Origin: Auriscalpium vulgare
Lineage: Eukaryota > Basidiomycota > Agaricomycetes > Russulales > Auriscalpiaceae
Length of the DNA: 64,000 nucleotides
Direction of reading: 5' to 3'
Assembly: GCA_019915015.1 (NCBI GenBank)
Contig: JAHBBC010000043.1
Location: 62,001 to 126,000 of the forward strand
A program made the translations under genes and the position numbers. Positions within the stretch are counted from its first letter, which is position 1; every line of letters starts with the position of its first letter. The notes beneath the pieces are model-generated. The model did no database searches and was not told the DNA's origin. It saw nothing but the letters and a program-made list of their open reading frames with translations. Shown here piece after piece: positions 46,090 to 56,858 of this stretch.

Positions 46090-46480
46090 TGAGTCAGAAT
46101 CACCACTGCCAGTCAAACAGGGCTAGTGAACTTCTGTCCATGACCTTCGCAGCCTCCGCGCCGTCAACAAAGCGCTCTGCGCCGCCGCCATCCCTCGCGC
46201 CTTCTGGTCCGCAGGCGCGACAAGTTGACGCGATAGCGTAATTAGCTTGACAAGCCTGCTTTTTTAATCGGACATCGCAAACTATATGCAGGAGGTAATG
46301 TACTTCCGCGGGCGAGAACGGCAACGATGTCGATGGGGCCGATCGAGGTGTGTCGCGGAACTGAGCGACTATGCTGAGGAAACTCCTCGTCTCTTCAGCC
46401 TGTCGCACGTCGCTGGGGTTATTGCCCCACCGTCGAGGGGCCGATCGTTCACGCAGAAGACAACTGTCCCATCTCACCAT
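46090..46480 (+). pseudogene. F-box/LRR-like N-terminal fragment
   Basis: The plus strand reads HDLRSLRAVNKALCAAAIPRAFWSAGAT, then a stop where TNRRDS is expected, YMQEV, an intron-like donor near 46346, and later CPTVEGPIVHAED, the start of the family's second exon. It faces away from the C-terminal fragment at 45.4-45.7 kb, so the two are not one gene unless an inversion split them. Confidence 0.5.
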
Positions 46481-47051
46481 TCCCAGTCAATCAACTAGTT
46501 GAACATAATGGACCCCCTCCGGCGGCGTGAAGCACTGGCCCGCTCGCACTGCGCTCTACCAGTCGCCCTCATTCCACAGGACCAGCGCATGGGATCCTGG
46601 AGTGGCTCGAAGCCGGATTGTGTACTGGGGTAGGAGCAGAATTGGGCGCCGGCAATTGGGCGCGGCGTATAAGGCCGTTGGCCGCATTTCTCGGGCTTCC
46701 GTTTTGGCAGCCTGTGATGTTCTCAGCGGCTGCAACAATTCCGTGTCGGGCACCGCATTCCGACCCGGATAGTCAACGCGCATCGCTACTTGTAGGCAGC
46801 GATATTGCGAGACTTGAAATGCGGAAAGGCGAGTACTCCATATGCAACGACAGGTGCCACGAATGCCGGATACAGCGGGGTTACGTACACAACGGTTGCC
46901 CCTCGACGATTTATTTTTTTGAATCACGCCTACGGCGCGTACGGACGCGTCGTTGGCCTTTAAAAACGCCAAGCGCTCTTCCTTCCCACTCCGAGCGCAG
47001 GGCCTCTTTTCTTGAACAGTCACTCCTTTTGCCCTGCCCTGGTCCCCCGCA
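46481..47051. other. upstream region of the desaturase
   Basis: No gene. CTTTAAAAA at 46968-46976 is TATA-like and about 80 bp before the desaturase ATG. Confidence 0.4.
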
Positions 47052-48781
47052 ATGCTCACCTACTCTGCGAACGGCATCACCGCCGTGACCAAACAGAAGC
47101 CCGTTGTTATACCTGACTTTTCAGTTAAGGACCTCCTGTCTGCTATACCGTGCGTCGTCACTATCAATGTACCGTCGTCGTGTTGTCTGACGTTCATCTT
47201 GCAGCCCGCACTGCTTCAAGCGCTCCGCAATTCGCTCCGCGTCGTACATGTGAGTTTGATTATGCCAGCGAAGCATCCCAATATCTAAATACACATAGCG
47301 TCTGGGATGCCATCCTTATCGCAGCAATGTACCAGTCCGCTGTCTTCCTCGACACCTTCATCAGCCCGGCGCATATATCATTGCCTTCCCCAGCCTGGTA
47401 CACCGCCGCGTCATGGGCAGTGTGGTCCCTGTACGGCTTTGGTGCGGGTCTCGTTGGCATGGGTCTCTGGGTCATCGCGCACGAGTGCGGCCACCAGGCG
47501 TTCTCGGACTACAGGCTGCTCAACCACACGGTTGGCTGGGTCCTCCACTCCGCGTGAGCACCATCATCGTCCTCCCTCGTCACGCGCATACTCACGTCTC
47601 CTCGACCCTAGCCTTGGCGTGCCGTACTTCTCCTGGAAGATCACGCACGCGAAGCACCATGCGAGCTGCGGTCACATGACGCAGGACGAGGTGTACATCC
47701 CGCCGACGCGCTCTGCCCTCGGGCTGCCCCCGCTCGACACGGAGGAGGAGGACGTGCTGGGCGCGCGTGTGTCGGACGCGGTGGCGCGCGAGCTCAAGGA
47801 GGCGCTGGGGGACTCGCCTATCGGGGCTACCCTGGGTGCGATCAAATACCTGGTGTGTTGGAGTCCCACCATGCCCGAACATGCACCTGATCTAGACGGT
47901 TCCAGCTCCTGGGGTATCCCATGTACCTCGTCTTCAACGCAGCCGGGCAGACTCGGTATCCCAAGTGGACAAACCGTGAGTTCCACAGATACTCAGCGTT
48001 CCATGACTCACCGAAAACGTGTAGATTATAATCCCAACGCTGTGATCTTCTCACCCCGCCAGTATATGCAGATCGTCCTCTCCGATATCGGCATCGCGCT
48101 CTGGCTTGGCGCTATTTACCTCGCGTCCTCCCAGTATGGTTTTGCCACCGTCCTCCGCGTATACCTCGTGCCATACCTCTGGTGCGCACCCTGCCCGACT
48201 TTCCAGGCAACTAACTGATTTCGTGTCAGGGTGAACCACTGGCTCGTTCTCATCACGTTCCTGCAGCACACGGACCCGCTCCTCCCGCACTACCGCGCCG
48301 GCAGCCACACGTTCCCCCGCGGCGCGCTCGCGACGCTTGACCGCGCGCTGCTCGGCGACCTCGGCTCGATCGGCGCGTGGATCGGCGCTTGCGCAACCCA
48401 CGGCATCTCGGAGACGCATGTCCTGCACCACGTCTCAAGCACGGTCCCGCACTACAACGCGTGCGTTTTTCTTTCCGCACACGGAACACGGGGACGCTCA
48501 CTCATTATGCATGCAGATGGGAGGCCTCGGCAGCGCTGCGCAAGCGCCTCGCGTCGGCCGGCATCCAGCTCGAAGGCGCGCCGGGCGGGTGGAAGGAGGT
48601 CTACCGCGTGTTCCGCGAGTGCCGTTTCGTGGAGGACGTCGGCGACGTCGTGTTCTACAAGAACTCGCAGGGGCTCGCGGCGTCGCGCCCAAAGTATGCG
48701 GGCAAGCGGCGCGCGAGCGACTCCGGTGTTGACGTGGACTCCGGGGTGGACGTGGACTCCGGGGTGGAGGTGGATGAGTGA
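47052..48781 (+). CDS. delta-12-type fatty acid desaturase, intact (453 aa)
   Basis: Eight exons close in phase: 47052-47149, 47205-47249, 47299-47553, 47612-47852, 47906-47975, 48025-48181, 48230-48460, 48517-48781. The three iron-binding histidine boxes are in order: HECGH (109-113), HAKHH (145-149) and HVLHH (352-356). Hydrophobic spans lie between them, as in the membrane-bound FAD2 family of the endoplasmic reticulum. The enzyme puts a second double bond into oleoyl chains to give linoleoyl lipids; delta-12 rather than omega-3 specificity is inferred from overall likeness and is not certain. The C-terminus ends in a short Asp-Val-Asp-Ser-Gly repeat (three units), an unusual tail. Confidence 0.88.
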
Positions 48782-49066
48782 TTGACATTGGGCGGAACGA
48801 TAGGACATGGATAATAATCTAGAAGCTAGAGTACTAGATCGCCTAGAGTACAGTTACATACAGCAAAGAGTAATATCATCCTAAGACAACGTTACGCGTT
48901 CGAGCGTTGAAGGATGCGGACGTTCGGAATTCTCTCCCGAAGCATACTGTTCAAGTTGACAGCGACGCCGCCACCCACTGCTTTCCAGACCGTGACCAAG
49001 ACCCATGCTGCGACGCTCGAGTCTCATATTATCCACTGATACCCTACTGACGTACACCAATATACT

Positions 49067-49790
49067 CTACGACAATACACGCTCCTGCAAAGCATACAAC
49101 ACATGCGAAAAATCAATAATGATAATCCCCTCCGCAGTAATCAGCGACAGCCTGTCCAGCACCGACATCCCCGCGCCCATGCTGTCCACGACGTCCGCGC
49201 GCAGCGTCTCGGGGACCCAACACAAGCGCTGCCCGCGGCGGTCGAGTACCCAGCCACGCGCCAGATCCATCGACATCAGACCGTGGCCCATCGGAACCCC
49301 TGGCCCTGGGCTGGCAGGCCCGCGCATGCTGGCCGGAGACAGCGGGCGCGCGTCGTAGAACGAGGAGCCTGACGAACGGCGGCTTGGCGGCGCTGATAAG
49401 CTGTCTGACTGCGCGTGTCCTTTCGCAACGTGGCGGATGAGGTGCAGCGGGTCGCGCGGGAATTGCGCCTGTGTGGGTGATGCGGCGGGCAGCGCGAGGA
49501 TCTTGCGCGCGAGCGTCGCGCTATCCGGCGCATGATACACGTGCCACGCGCTGCTCTGCAGGCTGAACACGCGCACGACGCCCGCGTCCACGACGAGCAC
49601 CGCGTCCCCGCCCGGCGTGAAGCGCAGCAGACACGCCGCTGCGTCCACGCGCGCAGGCGTGCGGAACTTTGCCTTCGTCTCCGCGCTCGTGCAAGCATCG
49701 GCCCGAGACTTCCGGCCGGGGGCGCTCGTCGACCCTTGCAGTACATGGTTGCCTCGCACACACATACATCGGCCCACGTCCTCAGACACA
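49067..49790 (-). pseudogene. WD40-type C-terminal remnant
   Basis: The minus strand has one open frame with LLRFTPGGDAVLVVDAGVVRVFSLQSS, a polar linker, then GWVLDRRGQRLCWVPETLR and DFSHVLYA before the stop. The GW-, CWVP and DFSH order resembles the last repeat and cap of fungal WD40 proteins of the NACHT-WD40 kind. Upstream, 49790-50090 holds scattered likeness (SISGGLGRDSAV--SGGACRVWD) in other frames. The N-terminal effector and NACHT parts are absent. Could also be an orphan WD40 protein with exons I failed to join. Confidence 0.4.
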
Positions 49791-50499
49791 ATGCAGATTT
49801 CCTCGCGTATGCTCGCATCGCCGTCGGCTCGTGGCTAGCATTGGCTCTCAGGCATCTCGACCTCTCTGTTGCCATGAATTGGCACAATCTTTTCGTCCCA
49901 GACCCTGCAAGCCCCTCCGGACGAGCAGACGGCCGAGTCCCGACCAAGCCCTCCAGAGATACTAAGGTGGAGTAGCTGACGTTCAACCTTCGAGCACAGG
50001 TGACTGTGCAGGGAGCTACACTCGCGCGCATCCTCATCTTTCATAGCCAGTATCATCCCCTGTGGTCTGCACTCAACGCACGATCGCTCTCCACATGCAC
50101 GGCACGAGGCGCGTCCTCGAGTCGTCGTCGATCCGCGCCCGGCGCCCAACCCTGATGCGCGCATACATCGTGGCAGGGGCACTTGTCGACAACGGACATC
50201 ACCCACTGCCGTTCGTTGCGTTCATATCGTTTCCTCAATGCCCACGCTCAACCTCTCGCCCGACAGCACCCAACCCTACCCAACGACCCGGCACCACACC
50301 GCATCACACCACGCCCCTGCGCGCACTACTTGCGCCCACGACCCCACGGCGCATCCACGCCATCACTGTACATGCCTCCGCGCGCCATCGCATCGCCGCC
50401 GCCAACCCATGGCGCCATCAACTCCTTTCATTCGGAAACGCGCGGCATCCGTGAAGCCCCGGGCCTCGTCCCGTCGCGAACGTCGGCCGACATGTGCTT

Positions 50500-51107
50500 C
50501 GCACCATCGCAATCGAAATGCTACAGCCGCACAGCCGGTCCGCGAGCTGCGTGGCGACGAGTTCGTAAAAGCGTGGCTCGATTGTGTGAGAAGTACGTCG
50601 CGCCGGGATTTGTGTCCGAGTCGCGCGCTGATTTGTACCTAGGCCATCATCGCCGACAGCTACCTAGACCGCACGGGCTCAATCCCCTTCATGCCGCTCG
50701 AGCTCCTCAATTCCGAGTACTGGGCTGGAACAATCGAGAGGACCTACTATCAAGGCCTATCGCTCATATGGGCCTTCACCTTTGTACTCCTCAACTTCGA
50801 CTGTGACCGCAAGACGGAGACCAAAAGAGCAGCTGGCGCGTGGCTCACAGGAGACTATGTGGCGTGCTCCGAGAAGAAATTGTGCTTTTTGACGCGAGAC
50901 GTCATACCTTATATTGAAAACCCGCCGGAGGCTTGGAAGACTCGGTGGCTACTAGCCATTAATCTCCTCTGGGTGATCATATCCCAGCTCCACCGACGAG
51001 ACTTGAGCATGTTCGATTTCCAAGCCGTCCCTGAGCCGATACTGGATGATACCCATTACAGTGCCGTTCTTGACATCGTGAAGCGACACGGATATCTGGT
51101 GCAGTGA
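50500..51107 (+). pseudogene. FunK1-type kinase copy 1, catalytic loop deleted
   Basis: PVRELRGDEFVKAWLDC leads to an intron-like gtacgtcgcg...cctag, then CHH, and then directly SYLDRTGSIPFMPLELLNSEYW and the rest of the C-lobe to GYLVQ. Compared with copy 2 at 51.5 kb, about 40 codons are gone, including HRDPSLANL and the DWD magnesium motif, and the join is out of frame. It cannot be an active kinase. Confidence 0.65.
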
Positions 51108-51495
51108 CGCCGCGCGATCCAATGCCCAGTGCAAATCAAACCGTAAGTGCTATCATTTTGGCATACAAGTCGCTACATTTCGACTAAATAATTGCATCCA
51201 CAGTCCTACGCGAACCTCCACGACAGACGCCCAGTCGCGCCGGCACCCTGACCGCATGCATACATCGTGGCAGCCTTGTCGACAGCCGACACCCACACCT
51301 ACCTCGTGTCTGGCACGCCGCCGTTGGTGTCGCTCAAAATCATTGTTCCCATTTCCCTCGCTCAGGCTCTTTCACCTCCACGACCGCCCGCCCTCACGCC
51401 AGGCGCCTGCTCGCCTCGCGTTCACGTTCTCGCTGCGCATGCCCTCGCGCATCCTCGCTTTGCCGCCGGCTGACTCTGAGAACCTTCATTTGGAG

Positions 51496-52296
51496 ATGGG
51501 CGGCATTTGTGATACACTTCGTCCTCTCCCGAACCTCAATCGCCGCGTGCCTGGCACCGTCGCCTTCCAGTCGCTGCAGCCGATCCGTGAACTGCGCCGC
51601 CCAGAATTCGTGAAAGCGTGGTTTGACTGTGTTAAGTGTACGTCGCCACTTCAACTTACTCTGAGTCACGCTGACTTGTATCTAGGCCATTATCATGTGT
51701 GGAAAGAGGGCATTCAACACAGAGATCCGAGCCTCGCCAACCTCATGTACTACAAGGATTCAGACGGCACCGTTCACGGCATTCTCAACGATTGGGACCT
51801 GGGAAACATCTCAGGAGAGCACACCTACGTAGAACGCACCGGCACCGTCCCCTTCATGCCGCTCGCGCTACTCGATTCCGAGTACTGGGATGGAAAGATC
51901 GCGAGGACCTACTATCACGACCTGGAGTCGTTCGTCTGGGTCCTCGTGTTTGAGTTCCTCAGCTTCGGCGAAGACGGGGAGAGGCTCAAGAAAGGTCCGC
52001 GGCCAGCCGCCACATGGGAAACAGGAGACTATGAGGAATGTTACGAGAAGAAGCTCGTCTTTGTGATAGATGGCATGGAGAAGGAAGACGTAGCGGAGGC
52101 TTGGAAGGATGACTGGCCACTGGCATATAACCTTCTCAACCTCACCGCAGGAGCCTGGGCCAACCGACAGCTCACCAAACCAGCGATCGTCCTTCGTGGG
52201 GCTAAGCACGTCCCAGTCATTGACACCACATCGGATGATGCCTATTACGAGAAAGTGCAGGAGGTCATGAAGGTACTCGAATATCCAGTGCAGTGA
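51496..52296 (+). CDS. FunK1-type protein kinase, N-lobe missing (250 aa)
   Basis: Exons 51496-51637 and 51686-52296 join in phase. A 48-nt intron that is open in frame can be mistaken for coding. The catalytic loop HRDPSLANLMYY and the DWDLG motif (in place of DFG) are present, followed by GTVPFMPLALL and YYHDLESFVWVL, which are marks of the fungal-specific FunK1 family. The glycine loop and the Lys and Glu of the N-lobe are not found; only about 45 residues precede the catalytic part. So this is either a truncated copy or its 5' exons lie further left and were not recognised. Other ATGs in frame are at 51439 and 51256. Confidence 0.6.
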   Translation: MGGICDTLRPLPNLNRRVPGTVAFQSLQPIRELRRPEFVKAWFDCVKCTSPLQLTLSHADLYLGHYHVWKEGIQHRDPSLANLMYYKDSDGTVHGILNDWDLGNISGEHTYVERTGTVPFMPLALLDSEYWDGKIARTYYHDLESFVWVLVFEFLSFGEDGERLKKGPRPAATWETGDYEECYEKKLVFVIDGMEKEDVAEAWKDDWPLAYNLLNLTAGAWANRQLTKPAIVLRGAKHVPVIDTTSDDAYYEKVQEVMKVLEYPVQ

Positions 52297-53423
52297 CTCC
52301 ACGCAATGCAATACCCACTCCACACCGATTTGTACTTTTTTCTGGCATGCAGGTAGATTTTGATTGAATTACGCGTACCTTCAGGACATGGACCGCATCG
52401 TCGACGTCAATGCGCATTCTCGTATGTACTATTGAAATGTAGCAGACACGTCTTGTACATAGGAAATCAGAAGCTCAGATTGTGCGACGCAGACAAGACC
52501 TCTGCGAAATCACGGTGGACCGGGTGTGCCGGCAGATGCCGGCTAAGGAGTCGCGCCTCGCTCACCGGGCGACCTCCCTCTCCTCAACGCCCTCAACGCC
52601 CTCAACGTTCAACGACCTCGCGTCAACGTCGATGCAAACATAGCGAAGCGCATCGAGCATCGAGGCGCGCATCAAAAGTGGACTCGTAATCCCCCTGTCC
52701 CGACACTTGGGGAGAAGTGTCGCGTCTTACGACACCTCAAGTCGTCAGGCAGACGGTCACCGGTCTACATCAAAGGCTGGCTATTTGCAGCGGGCTAAAT
52801 GTGAGTGTTATAAATACCTCTGGTATACAGACATTAGTTGAACACGCAGCCCGCGTTTTTCGAATTTAGGTGACCACAAGCCAATTTTCGGCGCAACTCC
52901 AACCGCCGTTTCCGAATATTCTCACTGTTCACTGTTCAGGACGGCAAAGCTAGAGCAAAGTCTGGCACACCGTCTCGGTCCGTCCGACCATGTTGTTCGC
53001 ATGCCCCCTCAGCCCGGCCTCGGCGCTCGACACTGCAGTATCAAGGCCAGATAGGGTGAGGGATCCGGAGGCGATTGGTGGCGGTCTGTGAGAGCGATGA
53101 ACGGTCTGCACGTGGAAAGTGAGTTCAACAGGATCGCGAGATGGCTCTATCGCAGTCTGACACATTTCCGGCTAGATACTTGGACGAACGAATTCAATAT
53201 CTTCTTCAGTCCTCCCGCCGGCCTCGATCGATGAATTCCTGGTTCATTTCGCACGCCTTGGTTGAGGCTACATAAGGACGGCGCGCCAGTCACTGCTTTC
53301 TTTGCCCGCGTCGTCCCACAGCGAGCGAGGTCACAGGTGCGCCGACCACGTTCCCTCCCTTTTCCGTGCCCGCTGATGTTTGTTGCATCTCCAGACTAAC
53401 GTCCTGCAGAGGTCTCGTCAGTC
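52297..53423. other. intergenic, promoter region of the GH31 gene
   Basis: No coding frame. The sequence 52600-52780 has short direct repeats (caacgcc, gtcgcgtc-acgac) without clear meaning. A weak tacataagg near 53269 precedes the GH31 ATG by about 155 bp. Confidence 0.4.
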
Positions 53424-56400
53424 ATGCGGATTCATGGCCAGCTCTATGGGCTTCTAGCCACCGCCTTTCTATCGCTCCGCGCCGCGCAAGCCGAGTATGT
53501 CGACCCCCCAGTGCTAGACGGGTGTCCCGGGTACAACGCAACCGATGTCGAGATTGCCGCGTCCAAGCTGACCGCGACGCTTGTGCTGGCGGGACCCGCC
53601 TGCAACGTGTTCGGGAACGATACGAAGACGCTGAAGATGGAGGCTATTTACGAGACAGGTGCGTACGAAGATCGTGCACTTCGATTCTTGCGGCTGACAC
53701 AATGCATAGGCACGCGCATCCACCTCAAGATCATCGACCCTACGACAAATCGCTACGAGGTGCCCGAATCTGTGCTCCCGCGCCCCAAGCCGGACCCCAC
53801 TGTCCGCCCTTCATCTGCTGAAATCCAGTTCAACTTCACCAACGCGCCGTTCACTTTCACCATCTCCCGCACACGGACGAAAGAGGTCCTGTTCTCTACG
53901 ACGTCACATCCGCTCATCTTTGAGCCGCAGTACCTCCGCGTCAAGACGACGCTCCCGCCGAATGCGAACATCTACGGGCTTGGCGAACACTCCGAGCCTT
54001 TTCGCCTCGACCCGGCGAGCACGACGCGTACGCTATGGTCGCGCAATGCGTTCGGCGTTCCTTCCGGCCCGAACCTCTACGGCAACCACCCCGTCTACTT
54101 CGAGCATCGCACAACAGGCACGCATGGCGTGTTCCTTCTGAACTCGAATGGCATGGACGTCAAGTTGCGCAATAACGAGACGGCGGACGGAGCCACGACA
54201 CTGGAGTATAATGTCATTGGTGGCATTCTGGATTTCTACTTTCTGGCGGGCAGCGAGGACGATCCGGCGGAGGTGGCGAGGCAGTATGCAGAGGTGGTTG
54301 GGACGCCCGCGGAGGTGCCGTACTGGTCGTTCGGGCTGCACCAGTGTCGGTTCGGTTTTCAGAGTACGCCAACTTCTCGTCAATCACTTTGAATTCGTGC
54401 TGACTATCTACCAGACTATATCGAAGTCGCGAATGTAATCTCAAACTACTCGGCCGCGAACATTCCTCTCGAGACGATGTGGGTGGACATCGGTGAGTTC
54501 TGCCCCTGAAAACCCGCGTGAACACTCCTGATACGTTCTGCAAGACTACATGTACAAGCGCCGTGTCTTCACCAACGACCAGGTCTACTTCCCAACGTCG
54601 AGGATGCGCGAGATTGTGGACTACCTGCACGACCACAAGCAGAAATTTGGTACGCATGTCATTCCTTCTAATCCGATTGTTCTCACGTCGTGACCGGTGC
54701 TCAGTGCTGTTCACGGACCCCGCCGTTGGCTACCTGCCGAATGAAGGTTATGGATCGTATGATCGAGGCACTGCATTGGACGTCTGGCTCAAGGCGCCTG
54801 ACGGAAGCCCTAGTTTAGGGCTTGTTTGGACGGGTAAGCAAGTCTTGCTTCGACTCTCGAGTCGAATCAACATCTTTCCAACGTCTCCATCTTCAGGAGT
54901 CAGCGTGTTCCCCGATTGGTTCCATCCTCAAATTGGGCAGTACGTCTTTCTTCATTGCGCTGGGACTGCCCTTTATCTCACCGTCGATCAGATACTGGAC
55001 GAATGAGTTCATGGACTTCTTCAGCCCCCAAACAGGGTTCGACATCGACGGGATCGGGATTGACATGAACGAGCCAGCTAGCGTACGGCCCTAGTCTTCC
55101 AGCGCATATGGCGACCACTGACATTTCGATAAGTTTTGTAACTTTCCGTGTGATGACGCCGTCGCACAAGCCGAGTTGCTTGGCCTCCCGCCTGCACGCA
55201 CTTCGTCCCCGCCTGACCCCAACGCGCCGATCCTGGGGCATAGCAGTCAGAATAAGCACAAGAGGGTACAGCCCGGCGATGACGTCCTAAATCCCCCGTA
55301 TTCCATCGACAATGCCGACGTTGTGGCCATATCGAATCATACCGCAGCTGTGAGTGGGATTGAGCTCGTAAGGAGTGTCCACTGATCATGGCACCACCAG
55401 ACAAACGCCGTCCACGCCAATGGCCTCGTTGAGTACGACACTCGTGAGTCGTATACCTGTGACTTCGATTCTCCTGCTGACATTCGCATTCTGACAGACA
55501 ACCTTTACGGGACGATGATGTCTACCACGACGCGGGATGCGATGCTCGCGCGACGCCCTGGCCAACGTACGCTAGTCATCACACGGTCGACGTTTGCTGG
55601 TGCAGGACGAAAGGTTGGCAAGTGGCTCGGCGACAACCTGAGCACGTGGGAACAATACCGGCTATCCATCGCTGGCATGCTCAGCATGGCGACGGTGTAC
55701 CAGGTTCCCATGGTCGGCAGCGACGTTTGTGGGTTCGGTGAGCGGTCCCCTCCCTTACAAAAGTGAAGGAATATCAAAGTACTGAGGACGCCTTGTAGCG
55801 AGCAACACGACAGAGCTGCTATGTGCTCGATGGGCAATGCTCGGCGCGTTCAATCCATTCATGCGAAACGTAAGTCAGTCAAACTCATTAATGGTTCATA
55901 ATGTACTCAGTCAGGATGTTAGCATAATACGGACCAGGCGATCAGCCAGGAGTTCTATCAATGGCCAACAGTTGCGCAGGCGGCTAGGAACATCATGAGC
56001 ATCCGGTGAGCTCGACGACAGACTGTCTTTGATTTTGTTTTAACATCGCCATGCGCCTGATAGGTATCGTCTCCTCGACTACCTCTATACAGCCTTCCAT
56101 ACCGCCAGCCTCGACGGCACGCCTGTCCTTCACCCGCTCTGGTTCAAGTACCCCAAGGACCCCACAACATTCCCCATCGACGTCCAGTTCTTCTTTGGGG
56201 ACTCCATCCTCGTCTCACCCGTAACAGACGAGAACTCCACATCTGTCTCGATCTATCTCCCGAAGGACCGTTTCTACGATTTCGCCACTCTCGCGCCTGT
56301 CGAAGGGCAAGGCGCGAACGTCACTCTGAACAACGTCGACTTCACCACTATTCCTCTCCATATCAAAGGCGGCGCGATCCTGCCTCTGCGATCCAGTGGA

Positions 56401-56772
56401 GCGATGACTACTGCGGAGCTGCGCGAAGTCGACTTTCAGATCATCGTCGCACCAGGGACAGACGGTTTGGCGGCTGGCAGGCTGTACCTCGACGACGGTG
56501 TGAGCGTCACGCCCAAGGATGCAACTTACACGAAGTTCGCGTATGGGGAAAGGAAGTTCAACGCAACTGGAACGTTCGGGTACAAGACGGGTGTGAAGAT
56601 CACGAAGATGCTGTTCCTGGCGGTGGAGAATGCACCCAGCGACGTCACGGTGCGCGAACAGGGCGAGGATCACAAGGGTGTGAGGTTTGCGCACAATGCA
56701 ACGATGCAGGTACTGGAGGTTGATGTGGATATTTTGCTGACGCACGAGTTTTCGGTGGAGTTCAAGTCATAG
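53424..56772 (+). CDS. secreted GH31 alpha-glucosidase, intact (898 aa)
   Basis: Thirteen exons, all in phase: 53424-53658, 53710-54363, 54415-54492, 54545-54649, 54705-54833, 54897-54939, 54992-55082, 55134-55349, 55401-55443, 55498-55737, 55799-55869, 55923-56005, 56064-56772. A signal peptide ([18 protein letters not shown]) is followed by the N-terminal beta domain ([15 protein letters not shown]). The barrel holds the nucleophile in IDMNEPAS (D439) and the acid/base in GDN (D577), with VGSDVCGF and [13 protein letters not shown], and C-terminal beta domains close the protein. It releases glucose from the non-reducing ends of alpha-glucans such as maltose and starch. Many N-x-T/S sites suggest glycosylation. 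Converges with the GH92 gene, 86 bp between stops. Confidence 0.92.
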
Positions 56773-56858
56773 CTCGGTCGATGTATTCACGGGCATTGCA
56801 ATGGTACATCGAATTAGTCGTCTTCTCCAGCGTCGGCCCCAGTGACGACGCCCGATTC

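Noticed and set aside
51256..52296. A single 346-aa frame through the FunK1 copy 2 locus
   Set aside because: It reads through a 48-nt intron (gtacgtcg...tatctag) that happens to be in frame. Removing it gives the family sequence CHYHVWKEGIQHRD.
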